The notes beneath the pieces are model-generated. The model saw nothing but the letters and a program-made list of their open reading frames with translations. It was not told the DNA's origin and searched no databases. This document shows positions 40,998 to 49,353 of a stretch of 64,000 bases of DNA, piece after piece (position 1 is the stretch's first letter; each line of letters starts with the position of its first letter). The stretch is from Streptomyces sp. NBC_00459 (GTDB lineage: Bacteria; Actinomycetota; Actinomycetes; Streptomycetales; Streptomycetaceae). The DNA lies in NCBI RefSeq assembly GCF_036013955.1, contig NZ_CP107903.1, forward strand, positions 9,176,001 to 9,240,000. The letters run 5' to 3'. Position numbers and translations under genes: made by a program.

Positions 40998-43127
40998 CTA
41001 CGCCTCCCGCACGCGCACCAGGTGCACAGCCGTGCTGGACCAGTCGCCGGGTGTGAGATCGAGCCGGAAGCCGTACTCGCCGAGCACGTTCGCGTGGTGG
41101 ACGGCACCCGTGCTCGCGTCCCGGTACCGGGCGCCGGGAGTGAGACCCCGCAGCCGCACCGGAATCCGCGGGAGACCGTGCCGAGGACCGTACCGGAAGC
41201 CCAGTACCAGGGCCTCGGCCGCGTCCTCGCCGACGTACTGGACCACCGTCGGCTCCTCCCCGTGCGGCCCCGACAGCCGGTACAGCTCACCGTGCTGCAC
41301 CAGATGCCGCACCTTCTTGTACTCGGCCACCAGCGCCGCACCCTCCGCGAGCTCCTCCTCCGACCAGCGCGTCAGATCACCGCCGATGCCGAGCAGCCCG
41401 CACATCGCCGCATGGAAACGGAACCGCAGCGGCACCGAACGCGCCGTGAGCTGATTGGGCACGTCGGTCACCCACGCCGACATCGCACGCGCCGGATACA
41501 TCTGCCCGAAGCCGTGCTGGATCACCAGCCGGTCCACCGCGTCCGTGTTGTCGGACGTCCACGCCTGGTCCGTACGGGACAGGATGCCGAGGTCGATCCG
41601 GCCACCGCCGCCACTGCACGTCTCCACCCGCAGTCCCGGATGGTCGGCACGCAGCCGGTCGATGACGTCGTACAGATTCGCCACGTACCGCGTCCACAGA
41701 AGGTCGTTTCCGTCCCGCTGCTCCGGCCAGCCCGACTCGCCGAAGGCGCGGTTCATGTCCCACTTGAGGAAGTCGACCCCGTGGTCCCCGACCAGCCGGG
41801 TCAGCCAGCCGTACGCCCAGTCCGCCACCTCGTCCCGCGCGAAGTTCAGGACGAGCTGGTTGCGCATCTCGGTGCGGGCCCGGCCGGGGACGTGCAGCAC
41901 CCAGTCGGGGTGCTCCCGGTACAGCGCGCTGTCCGGATTGACCATCTCCGGTTCGACCCAGATCCCGAACCGCATCCCGAGCCGGTGCACGGAGTCGGCC
42001 AGCGGCCCGAGCCCCTCGGGGAAGCGCTCCGGAGTCGGCGTCCAGTCGCCCAGCCCCGCCCGGTCACTGCGCCGCGCCCCGAACCAGCCGTCGTCGACGA
42101 CGTACAGCTCGACCCCGAGCAGGGCGGCCCGCTCGGCCAGCGCCTTCTGGCTGGCCTCGTCGACGTCGAAGCCGGTCGCCTCCCACGAGTTGTAGAGGAC
42201 CGGCGCCAACTCCTGTGCCCGGGGCAGCACATGGGTCGTCGTGTACGTGTGCCAGGCGCGGCTCGCCGCCCCGAACCCGCCGTCCGTGCACAGTCCGGCG
42301 AACACCGGCGTGGCGAACTCCTGCCCCGGCGCGAGCGGAATGCTCGTCCCCTCGTGGCCGACGCCCCCGGTGAATCCGGCCAGCCCGTCGGGGGTGCGCT
42401 GCGTGGTGATGCGCCAACTCCCGCTCCAGGCGAGGGCCGCGCTCCACACCCGGCCGTGGTCCTCCGTCGCCCCGCCCGCGTCGAGCATCACCCACGGGTT
42501 GGCGTGATGGCTGGTGATGCCGCGCCGGCTGGTCAGCACCGTCTCGCCGAACGGGAGTGTGTCGCGCCGCAGCTGACTCTCGGCCGACCACTGACCGGTG
42601 ACATGGCTGAGCCGGTAGTCGCGCAGCGGTGGCAGCGTCCAGGCGGCCGAGTCGGCGCGCAGCAGATCGATGTGCTCGTCACCGGCGTTGCGCACCACGG
42701 TCCGGCGCTCGATGACGTCGGTGTCGGCGCGGACGGTGTAGTGCAGGGAGACATCGAGGGGGTGGAGACGGTCGCGGAACTCCAGCACCAACTCGCTCAC
42801 GCCGGGCGCCGGTTCGAGCACGCGGTGACCGGTGGGCACCCACTCGAAGGCGCGGGAGGAGTCCGCGTACCGCACCTGGAGGGAGGGCGGGCCGTAGCGG
42901 GTGCCGCCGTCGACGGGGAGTTCCTCGCCGACCGGAGGCCTGCCCTCGAAGCTGCTCGTCATGTCCTGTGCCGGGGCGACCAGCGCGCCCGCCTCCGCCA
43001 GGGTCAGCCGCGGCCCCCACGCGAGATGACACGGCGCGCCGGTCTCGTCGATCCGCAGCGCGTACGACGTGCGCGGTGTGGTCAGCAGCCAGACCCCGGT
43101 GTCCGGGGAGTGGGAGATCAGCGGCAT
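40998..43127 (-). CDS. GH36 alpha-galactosidase, cytoplasmic
   Basis: A 709-aa glycoside hydrolase family 36 enzyme that removes alpha-1,6-galactose from melibiose or raffinose-type sugars. The nucleophile Asp lies in GVDFLKWDMNRAFGESGWPEQ and the acid/base Asp in QAWTSDNTDAVDRLVIQHGF. WEATGFDVDEASQKALAERAALLGVELYVVDDGWFG is the barrel entry motif, and CSGGGGRIDLGIL provides substrate contacts. There is no signal peptide. It is divergent from a ROK regulator 177 bp away, which probably represses it until an alpha-galactoside is taken up; no transporter genes are in view. Confidence 0.95.
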   Translation of the reverse strand: MPLISHSPDTGVWLLTTPRTSYALRIDETGAPCHLAWGPRLTLAEAGALVAPAQDMTSSFEGRPPVGEELPVDGGTRYGPPSLQVRYADSSRAFEWVPTGHRVLEPAPGVSELVLEFRDRLHPLDVSLHYTVRADTDVIERRTVVRNAGDEHIDLLRADSAAWTLPPLRDYRLSHVTGQWSAESQLRRDTLPFGETVLTSRRGITSHHANPWVMLDAGGATEDHGRVWSAALAWSGSWRITTQRTPDGLAGFTGGVGHEGTSIPLAPGQEFATPVFAGLCTDGGFGAASRAWHTYTTTHVLPRAQELAPVLYNSWEATGFDVDEASQKALAERAALLGVELYVVDDGWFGARRSDRAGLGDWTPTPERFPEGLGPLADSVHRLGMRFGIWVEPEMVNPDSALYREHPDWVLHVPGRARTEMRNQLVLNFARDEVADWAYGWLTRLVGDHGVDFLKWDMNRAFGESGWPEQRDGNDLLWTRYVANLYDVIDRLRADHPGLRVETCSGGGGRIDLGILSRTDQAWTSDNTDAVDRLVIQHGFGQMYPARAMSAWVTDVPNQLTARSVPLRFRFHAAMCGLLGIGGDLTRWSEEELAEGAALVAEYKKVRHLVQHGELYRLSGPHGEEPTVVQYVGEDAAEALVLGFRYGPRHGLPRIPVRLRGLTPGARYRDASTGAVHHANVLGEYGFRLDLTPGDWSSTAVHLVRVREA

Positions 43128-43304
43128 GGTGCCTCACGTTCGTGCAACTGGCGTAGCTCGGGGAATCCGAGCGAGACCATGGATCATGTGTCAATGGGAT
43201 GCCTGTGTCGGCCTTTCGTAAGTCTAGATGCCGTCGCAGAGGTGGTTCATCTCGTCGATGCTTCTTTCATTGACAGGGGAAAATAAGCGATCTAGGTTCC
43301 GGCC
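43128..43304. promoter_or_regulatory. Divergent promoter region of alpha-galactosidase and ROK regulator
   Basis: On the plus strand TTGACA (43270-43275), a 17-bp spacer and TAGGTT (43293-43298) form a good HrdB-type promoter, with +1 expected at 43305, the ATG itself. On the minus strand TTGACA (43194-43189) could serve the alpha-galactosidase gene, with a weak -10. No clear palindromic ROK site is visible. Confidence 0.6.
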
Positions 43305-44477
43305 ATGCCCTCGACCTTCCGTGCCGAGGTGTTTCCGGCCCGTACGCCGGCCGCCTCGCAGATCTTCACCACGGTTCTGTCCCACGGCCCCCTCACCCGC
43401 GCCGACGCGGCCCGGCGCGCCGGGCTGTCCGCCGCCGCCGTCACGAAGGCGGTACGCCCGCTGATCGACGCCGGGTACCTGGTCGAGGACGCGGACGTCG
43501 AGACCCGCCCCGCGCTGGGGCGTCCCGCGAACCTCGTACGCGTCGACGGCGGGCGGGCGCTGTTCATCGGCATCAAGATCACCGGCGACGAGATCTTCGG
43601 CGTGCTCACCGACCTGTGCTGCCGTATCCGTGTCGCCCGGGACATACCCCTTACGGCCCGTGCCCCCAAGGCGGTGCTTGCCTCGGTCGCGGAGCTGGTG
43701 CGGGAGCTGCTCACCGAGGCGGACGGCTTCGGGGTGCCGGTGCTGGGCTGCGGAATCGCCGTCGCCGGAGAGGTCGACCGGACGGAGGGCGCCGTGCGCT
43801 ACTCGCCGTTCCTCGACTGGCGTGACGTGCCGCTCGCGGAACTCGCCGCCATGACCACCGGGCTGCCCGTCACGGTCGACAACGACGTGCGTGCGCTCAC
43901 CGTCGCCGAGCAGTGGTTCGGCGCCGGAGTGGGGCTGTCCGACTTCGCCGTGGTGACCGTCGGCGCGGGCATCGGCTGCGGGCTGGTGGTCCACGGGCGC
44001 GTGGTGGCGGGGATGCACGGGGTGGCCGGGGAGATCGGGCATGCCGTCGTCGATCCGGCGGGCCCGCCCTGCCACTGCGGCCGGCGCGGCTGTCTGCAGG
44101 CGTTCGCGGGGGACGCGGAGATCGTCGCCAGGGTCCGGGAGGTCACGGGCACCTCGATCACCGACAGCGCCGAGGCTGTCGCCCTGGCCCACGCGGGCCA
44201 CCCCGGAGCGCGGGAGGTGTACGCGCGGGCCGGTGAGGCGATCGGGCGGGGCATCGCCACCGTGGCCAACCTGCTCGGACCCGAGCGCGTGATCATCTCC
44301 GGTGAGGGACTGGCCGCGTACGACCTGTTCGCCGGGCAGATCCGCGACGCGTTCGCCGCCGCGGCCTTCGGCTCCGCCGCCCGCTGCGAGCTGCTGACCA
44401 GGCCGCTGCCCTTCGAGGAGTGGGCGCGCGGGGCGGCGGCGACGGCGATCCGGTCCTTCGTCAGGGCGGACCGGTAG
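43305..44477 (+). CDS. ROK family transcriptional repressor (NagC/XylR type)
   Basis: A 390-aa regulator with an N-terminal MarR-like winged HTH (GPLTRADAARRAGLSAAAVTKAVRPLIDAGYLVEDADVE) and a sugar-kinase-fold ROK domain. The ROK zinc motif is GEIGHAVVDPAGPPCHCGRRGCLQAFAG, and the ATP/sugar region includes GCGIAVAGEVD and TVGAGIGCGLVVHGRVVAGMHG. Divergence from the alpha-galactosidase gene makes that gene its likely target. The promoter places transcription start on the ATG, so the message is probably leaderless; no Shine-Dalgarno is present. Confidence 0.93.
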   Translation: MPSTFRAEVFPARTPAASQIFTTVLSHGPLTRADAARRAGLSAAAVTKAVRPLIDAGYLVEDADVETRPALGRPANLVRVDGGRALFIGIKITGDEIFGVLTDLCCRIRVARDIPLTARAPKAVLASVAELVRELLTEADGFGVPVLGCGIAVAGEVDRTEGAVRYSPFLDWRDVPLAELAAMTTGLPVTVDNDVRALTVAEQWFGAGVGLSDFAVVTVGAGIGCGLVVHGRVVAGMHGVAGEIGHAVVDPAGPPCHCGRRGCLQAFAGDAEIVARVREVTGTSITDSAEAVALAHAGHPGAREVYARAGEAIGRGIATVANLLGPERVIISGEGLAAYDLFAGQIRDAFAAAAFGSAARCELLTRPLPFEEWARGAAATAIRSFVRADR

Positions 44478-44502
44478 CCGACGGACCAGGTCAGGGGCAG
44501 GG

Positions 44503-47472
44503 TCAGGACTCCTTCGAGGCCGCCGGGATCAGCCCTTCCCGGTAGGCGACCGCCACCGCCTCCCCACGGCTCGCGGCACCCAGCTTGGCCAGGATGTTGG
44601 AGACATGGACACTGGCCGTCTTGCCGCTGATGAACAGCTCCTCGCCGATCTGACGGTTGCTGCGGCCGAGGGCGAGCAGCCGTAGGACGTCCTGCTCACG
44701 GGCGGTGAGGGGCGTCGAGGCTGCCCCGGGAGCATCGGCGGGGGAGGACTCCGTCAGCCGGCCGCGGCGGATCAGGGCGTCCACCTCCCGGAGCAGGGGC
44801 ACAGCACCCAGACGTACCGCCGTCTCCCGTACCGCGAGGGCCTGTGCGGCCGCCTCCTCACGGCGGCCGTCGGCCAGCAGGGCCTCGGCGAACCGCCTTC
44901 GGCAGCGCGCCTGTTCGTAGACCTCACCGAAGCCGAACGCCGTGACCGCCCGCTCCCACGCCTCGGCCTCGGGTCCGGCCGTCGCCCGGGCCCACTCCGC
45001 CTCGGCACGAGCCAGCCAGGCCAGGCCTTCCGGACCCTGCGGGGCGCCGTCTCGGCCGTACGTCGCCCGGGCCCGGGCCAGCTCCAGCAGTTCGGCGGCC
45101 GTACGAGTCCAGCGCAGCGTCCCCGCCTCGTCGCCGGACCGGCGCAGCCGGACGGCCGTGTCGGCGACGGCGGCGAGTGCCAGCGCGGCGAGCCGGACCG
45201 CGACCTCCGGAAGCGCCCCGGCGTCGTCGGTGAGCGCCTTCACCGTGCTGTGCACACGCTCCACGGCCGCGTCCGGGTCCCCCGCCAGGGCGGCGGCGTC
45301 CGTGAGCACGATGCCCGCGACCAGCGTGGCCATCCAGTCGAACGGGCCGTCGAGGAGAGCCCGGGCACGGTCGGCGGCGCCCATGTCACCGCGTGCCAGT
45401 GACACGTACAACGAAGGCCCCGTCACGAATCCGGCCGCCGCCGGAAGCACCTCGGTGTCGGTCGCCGCCGCGCGGGCGCAGTCGTCCCAACGGCCGAGCG
45501 TGTACAGCACCACGGACTGCAGATAGCGCATCTCCAGGGGATACGGCGAGGAGAGGAGACCGGCGCGGCGGGCGCGGTCCAGGCCCTCGGAGAGCCACGG
45601 CAGGCTCTCCTCCAGGAGACCGGACTCGAAGCAGCCGATCGCGAGATTGAACAGCGCCCGCATCTCCACCGGCGAACAGCCCGCCCGCCGGGCCAGCTCA
45701 CGGGCCTCCCGGAGCTTCTCGCGGCCCTCGGGGGTGCGACGGCCCCCTGCTTCGAGAGCGGCCACGGAGATCATGAGGTCGGCCTGCGCGTCGGTGGCCT
45801 GAAGCTCCTCGGCGACGGACAGGGCCTGCCGGGCGACCCGCAGCGCGGTGTCGCTGTCGCCCATCTGCCGTGCCGCCATGACATGGGTGGCCGCCGCCCA
45901 CACCCAGGTCCGCGACGGAGGCTCGGCCGGGATCAGGGCGAGGGCCTCGCTGCTGTACGCGAACGCGGCCGACAGATGGTCGATGCTCATCAGGTTGTCG
46001 GCGAGCGTGTAGCGGACGCGGGCCGCGAGTTCGGCGTCCGTGTCCTGGCCCACTCCGGCGAGCGCCGCCCGGGTGAGCGACACCGCGCGATGCGAGTCCC
46101 CGGCATGCGCCGCCGCGGCGGACGCCCGCAGCATCAGGGTCACCGTGTCCAGGCCCTCGCCGGCGGGACGGGCTCCCGCCTCCACCGCCGGCCACAGGTC
46201 CAGGGCGGCCTCCAGATGCCGTAGCTCCTCCGCGGGCGCCCCGACACGATGGGCGTGATCGGCGGCCTCCAGCGACGCCGTGAGCGCCTCGGCCGGATCG
46301 TGGCTCTCCCGGTAGTGGTGGGCGCGCTCCGCCGCACTCTCGGCGGGGCGGCCACGTCCGGCCAGCAGTCGCGCGAACGCCCCGTGCAGCCGCGACCGCT
46401 CGCCCGGCAGCAGATCGGCGTAGACGGCCTCACGGGCGAGCGCGTGCCGGAAGGAGTACGTGTCGCCCTCACCCGCGACGAGGAGCTGCCGTTCGACCGC
46501 CTCGCGCAGTGCCGACTCCAGCTCGTCCTCCGGCAGCCGGACGGCGTCGCTCAGCAGCTCGTGCTCGACGCGCCGCCCGGCGACCGCGGCCGTACGCACC
46601 ACCTGCTGGGCCGTGTCGGACAGTTGCTCGAAGCGGATGAGGAGAACGTCGGCGAGCCCGCTGGGTACGCCGCCCGACTCCGCGTCGGTGGCCGCGAGCA
46701 GCTCCTCCGCGTAGAACGCGTTGCCCTCGGCACGCTCGACGATCCGGCGGACGGTCGTGTCGGGCAGCGGCCCCTCGCCCAGGGCACGCACCAGCCGGGC
46801 GACCTCGGCGTCGGCCATCGGCCGCAGCTCCAGCCGCTCCACGGCGGGCAGCCGCACCAGCTCCGCGAGGAGCGGGCGCAGCGGATGGCGGCGATGGAGG
46901 TCGTCCGCGCGGTACGACGCGAACACCGCGAGCCGGTGACCGGGCGCGCCACCCGTGGCTCCCTGGAGCACGCCACGGCTGAGCAGGAACCGCAGCAGAT
47001 CCCGGGAGGACTGGTCGGCCCAGTGCAGGTCCTCCAGGACGAGCAGCAACGGAGCGATCTCGGTGACGCCGGACAGCAGCCCGGCCATCCCCTCGAACAG
47101 CCGCAGCCGCCCACCGGCGTCCCGCTCGCCGTCCTCCGCGCCGCCACCGAGCAACCGCCCGACCACGGGATGCGCGGCGAACACTTCCGCGAACCGCTCG
47201 TCGGCCGCCAGTACCCCCAGGATCTCGGTGAACGGCAGATACGGCAGACCGACGTCACCGAGGTCGACACAGTGCCCCGTGAGCACGGTCATGCCGGCCA
47301 CGGAGGCCCGTCCGGCTGCCTCCGCCAGCACCCGCGTCTTGCCCACCCCGGCGTCCCCGGCGATGAGCACGGCACGCGGCTCACGGACACGGGCGCGATC
47401 GAGTACGGCCGAGAGACGGGTCAGTTCGTCGTCGCGGCCGATGAGCGGGGTGTCGAACAGGTTCTGCGGCAC
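44503..47472 (-). CDS. LuxR-family regulator with AAA ATPase domain (LAL type)
   Basis: A 989-aa LAL regulator. The N-terminal STAND-type ATPase has Walker A RAVLIAGDAGVGKTRVLAEAAG, Walker B PLLLVLEDLHWADQSSRDLLRFLL and downstream winged-helix segments (TYSFRHALAREAVYADLLPGERSRLH). A long TPR-like helical middle follows. The C-terminal LuxR HTH is LTAREQDVLRLLALGRSNRQIGEELFISGKTASVHVSNILAKLGAASRGEAVAVAYREG. Such proteins often activate secondary-metabolite or sugar genes, but no cluster adjoins it. GTG start at 47472 with GTGAGGA upstream. Confidence 0.94.
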   Translation of the reverse strand: MPQNLFDTPLIGRDDELTRLSAVLDRARVREPRAVLIAGDAGVGKTRVLAEAAGRASVAGMTVLTGHCVDLGDVGLPYLPFTEILGVLAADERFAEVFAAHPVVGRLLGGGAEDGERDAGGRLRLFEGMAGLLSGVTEIAPLLLVLEDLHWADQSSRDLLRFLLSRGVLQGATGGAPGHRLAVFASYRADDLHRRHPLRPLLAELVRLPAVERLELRPMADAEVARLVRALGEGPLPDTTVRRIVERAEGNAFYAEELLAATDAESGGVPSGLADVLLIRFEQLSDTAQQVVRTAAVAGRRVEHELLSDAVRLPEDELESALREAVERQLLVAGEGDTYSFRHALAREAVYADLLPGERSRLHGAFARLLAGRGRPAESAAERAHHYRESHDPAEALTASLEAADHAHRVGAPAEELRHLEAALDLWPAVEAGARPAGEGLDTVTLMLRASAAAAHAGDSHRAVSLTRAALAGVGQDTDAELAARVRYTLADNLMSIDHLSAAFAYSSEALALIPAEPPSRTWVWAAATHVMAARQMGDSDTALRVARQALSVAEELQATDAQADLMISVAALEAGGRRTPEGREKLREARELARRAGCSPVEMRALFNLAIGCFESGLLEESLPWLSEGLDRARRAGLLSSPYPLEMRYLQSVVLYTLGRWDDCARAAATDTEVLPAAAGFVTGPSLYVSLARGDMGAADRARALLDGPFDWMATLVAGIVLTDAAALAGDPDAAVERVHSTVKALTDDAGALPEVAVRLAALALAAVADTAVRLRRSGDEAGTLRWTRTAAELLELARARATYGRDGAPQGPEGLAWLARAEAEWARATAGPEAEAWERAVTAFGFGEVYEQARCRRRFAEALLADGRREEAAAQALAVRETAVRLGAVPLLREVDALIRRGRLTESSPADAPGAASTPLTAREQDVLRLLALGRSNRQIGEELFISGKTASVHVSNILAKLGAASRGEAVAVAYREGLIPAASKES

Positions 47473-47518
47473 AGACGAATCCTCACATGCACCGCTGACA
47501 GTCCTGACCTACCGGCTC

Positions 47519-47869
47519 TCAGCGCAGGGTCTCCGCCCAGTTCGCCGGGACGCGTCCCGCAGGTCCCGGGGCGGGCTGGTCGGCCGGATGGCTGCTCGGG
47601 GGAGTGAGCGGCGGCCCGTCCTCGAACAGCTCGGACGTCTCGAAGTTCCAGAACCAGGCCTCGCCGGGCTCGTAACTGCGGATCACCGGATGACCGGTGT
47701 CCCGGAAGTGGCCGGTGGCGTGCTTGGCGGGCGAGTCGTCGCAGCATCCGATGTGGCCGCACTGGGCGCAGCGCCGCAGATGGAACCACCAGCCACCGGC
47801 GGCGTCGCACTCGACGCATCCGGCACCGCTGGGCGGGACGCTGGGGTCGATTCCGGTGTCCTTTGTCAT
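47519..47869 (-). CDS. Stand-alone UBP-type zinc finger protein
   Basis: A 116-aa protein whose residues 15-85 form a UBP (ubiquitin-hydrolase type, PF02148-like) zinc finger: GCVECDAAGGWWFHLRRCAQCGHIGCCDDSPAKHATGHFRDTGHPVIRSYEPGEAWFWNFETSELFEDG. Cys and His ligands occur in the expected order (CxxC, CxxC, C, HxxxH, H). In eukaryotes the fold binds the free C-terminus of ubiquitin; the bacterial ligand is unknown. The tail is Pro-rich. It is the last gene of the overlapping reductase-kinase-zinc finger operon (start overlaps the kinase stop by 4 bp), so it likely acts in that signalling pathway. Confidence 0.92.
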   Translation of the reverse strand: MTKDTGIDPSVPPSGAGCVECDAAGGWWFHLRRCAQCGHIGCCDDSPAKHATGHFRDTGHPVIRSYEPGEAWFWNFETSELFEDGPPLTPPSSHPADQPAPGPAGRVPANWAETLR

Positions 47870-49353
47870 GACGGCTCCTGAGCCGGGTCGGAGGCCCCGG
47901 CGGTGTCGGTGTCGGTTTCGGGGTCGGCGGCGGTGAGGGGGAGCAGCACCTGGAAGCGGGTGTCACCCGGTACGGACTCGACCTTCAGGTCACCGTGGTG
48001 CTTGTTGACGATGATCCGCCAGGAGATGTCGAGCCCCAGCCCCGTGCCCTCGCCCACCGGCTTGGTGGTGAAGAACGGGTCGAAGATCCGGCCCTTGATC
48101 TCCGCCGGCACCCCCGGGCCCGTGTCGCGGAACTCCACCAGCAGCCGGTCGTGCACCGGTGCCGTCCGTACGGTCAACGTCCCTTCCCCGCCCGCGCTGT
48201 TGATTGCGGAGACCGCGTTGTCGATCAGATTGGTCCACACCTGGTTCAGCTCGGCGGGGTAGGCCGGGATCCTCGGCAGCGAACGGTCGTAGTCCTTCAC
48301 GACCTTGACGCGCGAGCCCATCTTCCCCGACAGCATCAGCAGCGTGCTGTCGAGGAGTTCGTGCACGTCGGCGACCTGATAAGGGGCCCGGTCCAGCTGC
48401 GAGTACTGCTTGGCGGCGTCGACGAGGTGGGAGATGCGCGTGGTGGAGTCCTCGATCTCGGACATCAACAGCTCTGTCTCGACCGTGTAGTTGAGCCAGC
48501 CGATGGCGGCCTGGAGGATCTCCTCGTCGACGGCCGCCGCGACCTGCTCCAGCCAGTCGACGTCGAGGCCGCCCTGCACGAAGGTCGGCGCGATCTGCCA
48601 GCCGCCCTGGATGCCGTGGTCGTCGAGCCAGTCGGAGACCTCGTCCTCCCGGTCGGACGCTTCGAGCGGGCTCAGCGACTGCGCCTTGGCGACCCGTTCG
48701 GCCGTCCGCTCCTGGATGTCGACCAGGGACTTCAGGGCATCGCGGTGGTAGGGGCCCGAGGCGATGATCCCGAGCTTCTGCCGCATGTGGGCCACCCGGT
48801 CGCGCAACGACGACGTGGCCCGTACGGCCGCGGCGGCCGGGTTGTTGAGCTCATGGGTCAGTCCGGCGGACAACGAGCCCAGCGCGAGCAGCCGTTCACG
48901 TTGTCCGATGGCCCGCTGCGCGGTCTGCGTGCCGAAGAACAGCCCTTCCAGGAGGTGGACCGCCATCGGGAACCACTCCTGCATGATGGCCGCGAACGTC
49001 CCGCTGGGCAGGACGAAGAACCGCGTCGGCTCGGTGACGCGCATCGAGCTCTTGTACTTCTGCGGCGTCCCCTCCTTGAGGTACGCCTGCATCGCTCCCG
49101 TGTACACCCCGGGCTGGGACGTGCGGTTCACCTCGACGTCGTCGCCGCCGACCCGGCGCGACATGACGAGCGTCCCCTCGATCATCACGTAGAAGCAGGT
49201 GGCCGGGTCACCCTCGGCGAACACCGGCCCCGGGTCGAACAGTTCGACCCGGCCCTCGCAGCACAGTCTGCCGAGCTGCTCGGCGGTCAGCTTCTCGAAC
49301 AGGAACAGCGCCCCGATCTCCGCGGGGCTGCACGGCATCAACCGGCCGCTCAC
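47866..49353 (-). CDS. Histidine kinase with N-terminal cyclic-nucleotide-binding-like domain
   Basis: A 495-aa cytosolic sensor kinase. Residues 10-125 resemble a CRP-type effector domain (LFLFEKLTAEQLGRLCCEGRVELFDPGPVFAEGDPATCFYVMIEGTLVMSRR), but the phosphate-binding cassette is replaced by PGVYTGAMQAYLKEG, so cAMP binding is doubtful. The H-box is SLSAGLTHELNNPAAAAVRATSSLRDR near 165; the ATPase has LNQVWTNLIDNAVSAI (N), EFRDTGPGVP (G1) and GEGTGLGLDI (G2). GTG at 49353 overlaps the reductase stop (GTGA) with GGAG 5 nt before it; the ATG at 49338 is the alternative. Confidence 0.92.
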   Translation of the reverse strand: MSGRLMPCSPAEIGALFLFEKLTAEQLGRLCCEGRVELFDPGPVFAEGDPATCFYVMIEGTLVMSRRVGGDDVEVNRTSQPGVYTGAMQAYLKEGTPQKYKSSMRVTEPTRFFVLPSGTFAAIMQEWFPMAVHLLEGLFFGTQTAQRAIGQRERLLALGSLSAGLTHELNNPAAAAVRATSSLRDRVAHMRQKLGIIASGPYHRDALKSLVDIQERTAERVAKAQSLSPLEASDREDEVSDWLDDHGIQGGWQIAPTFVQGGLDVDWLEQVAAAVDEEILQAAIGWLNYTVETELLMSEIEDSTTRISHLVDAAKQYSQLDRAPYQVADVHELLDSTLLMLSGKMGSRVKVVKDYDRSLPRIPAYPAELNQVWTNLIDNAVSAINSAGGEGTLTVRTAPVHDRLLVEFRDTGPGVPAEIKGRIFDPFFTTKPVGEGTGLGLDISWRIIVNKHHGDLKVESVPGDTRFQVLLPLTAADPETDTDTAGASDPAQEPS

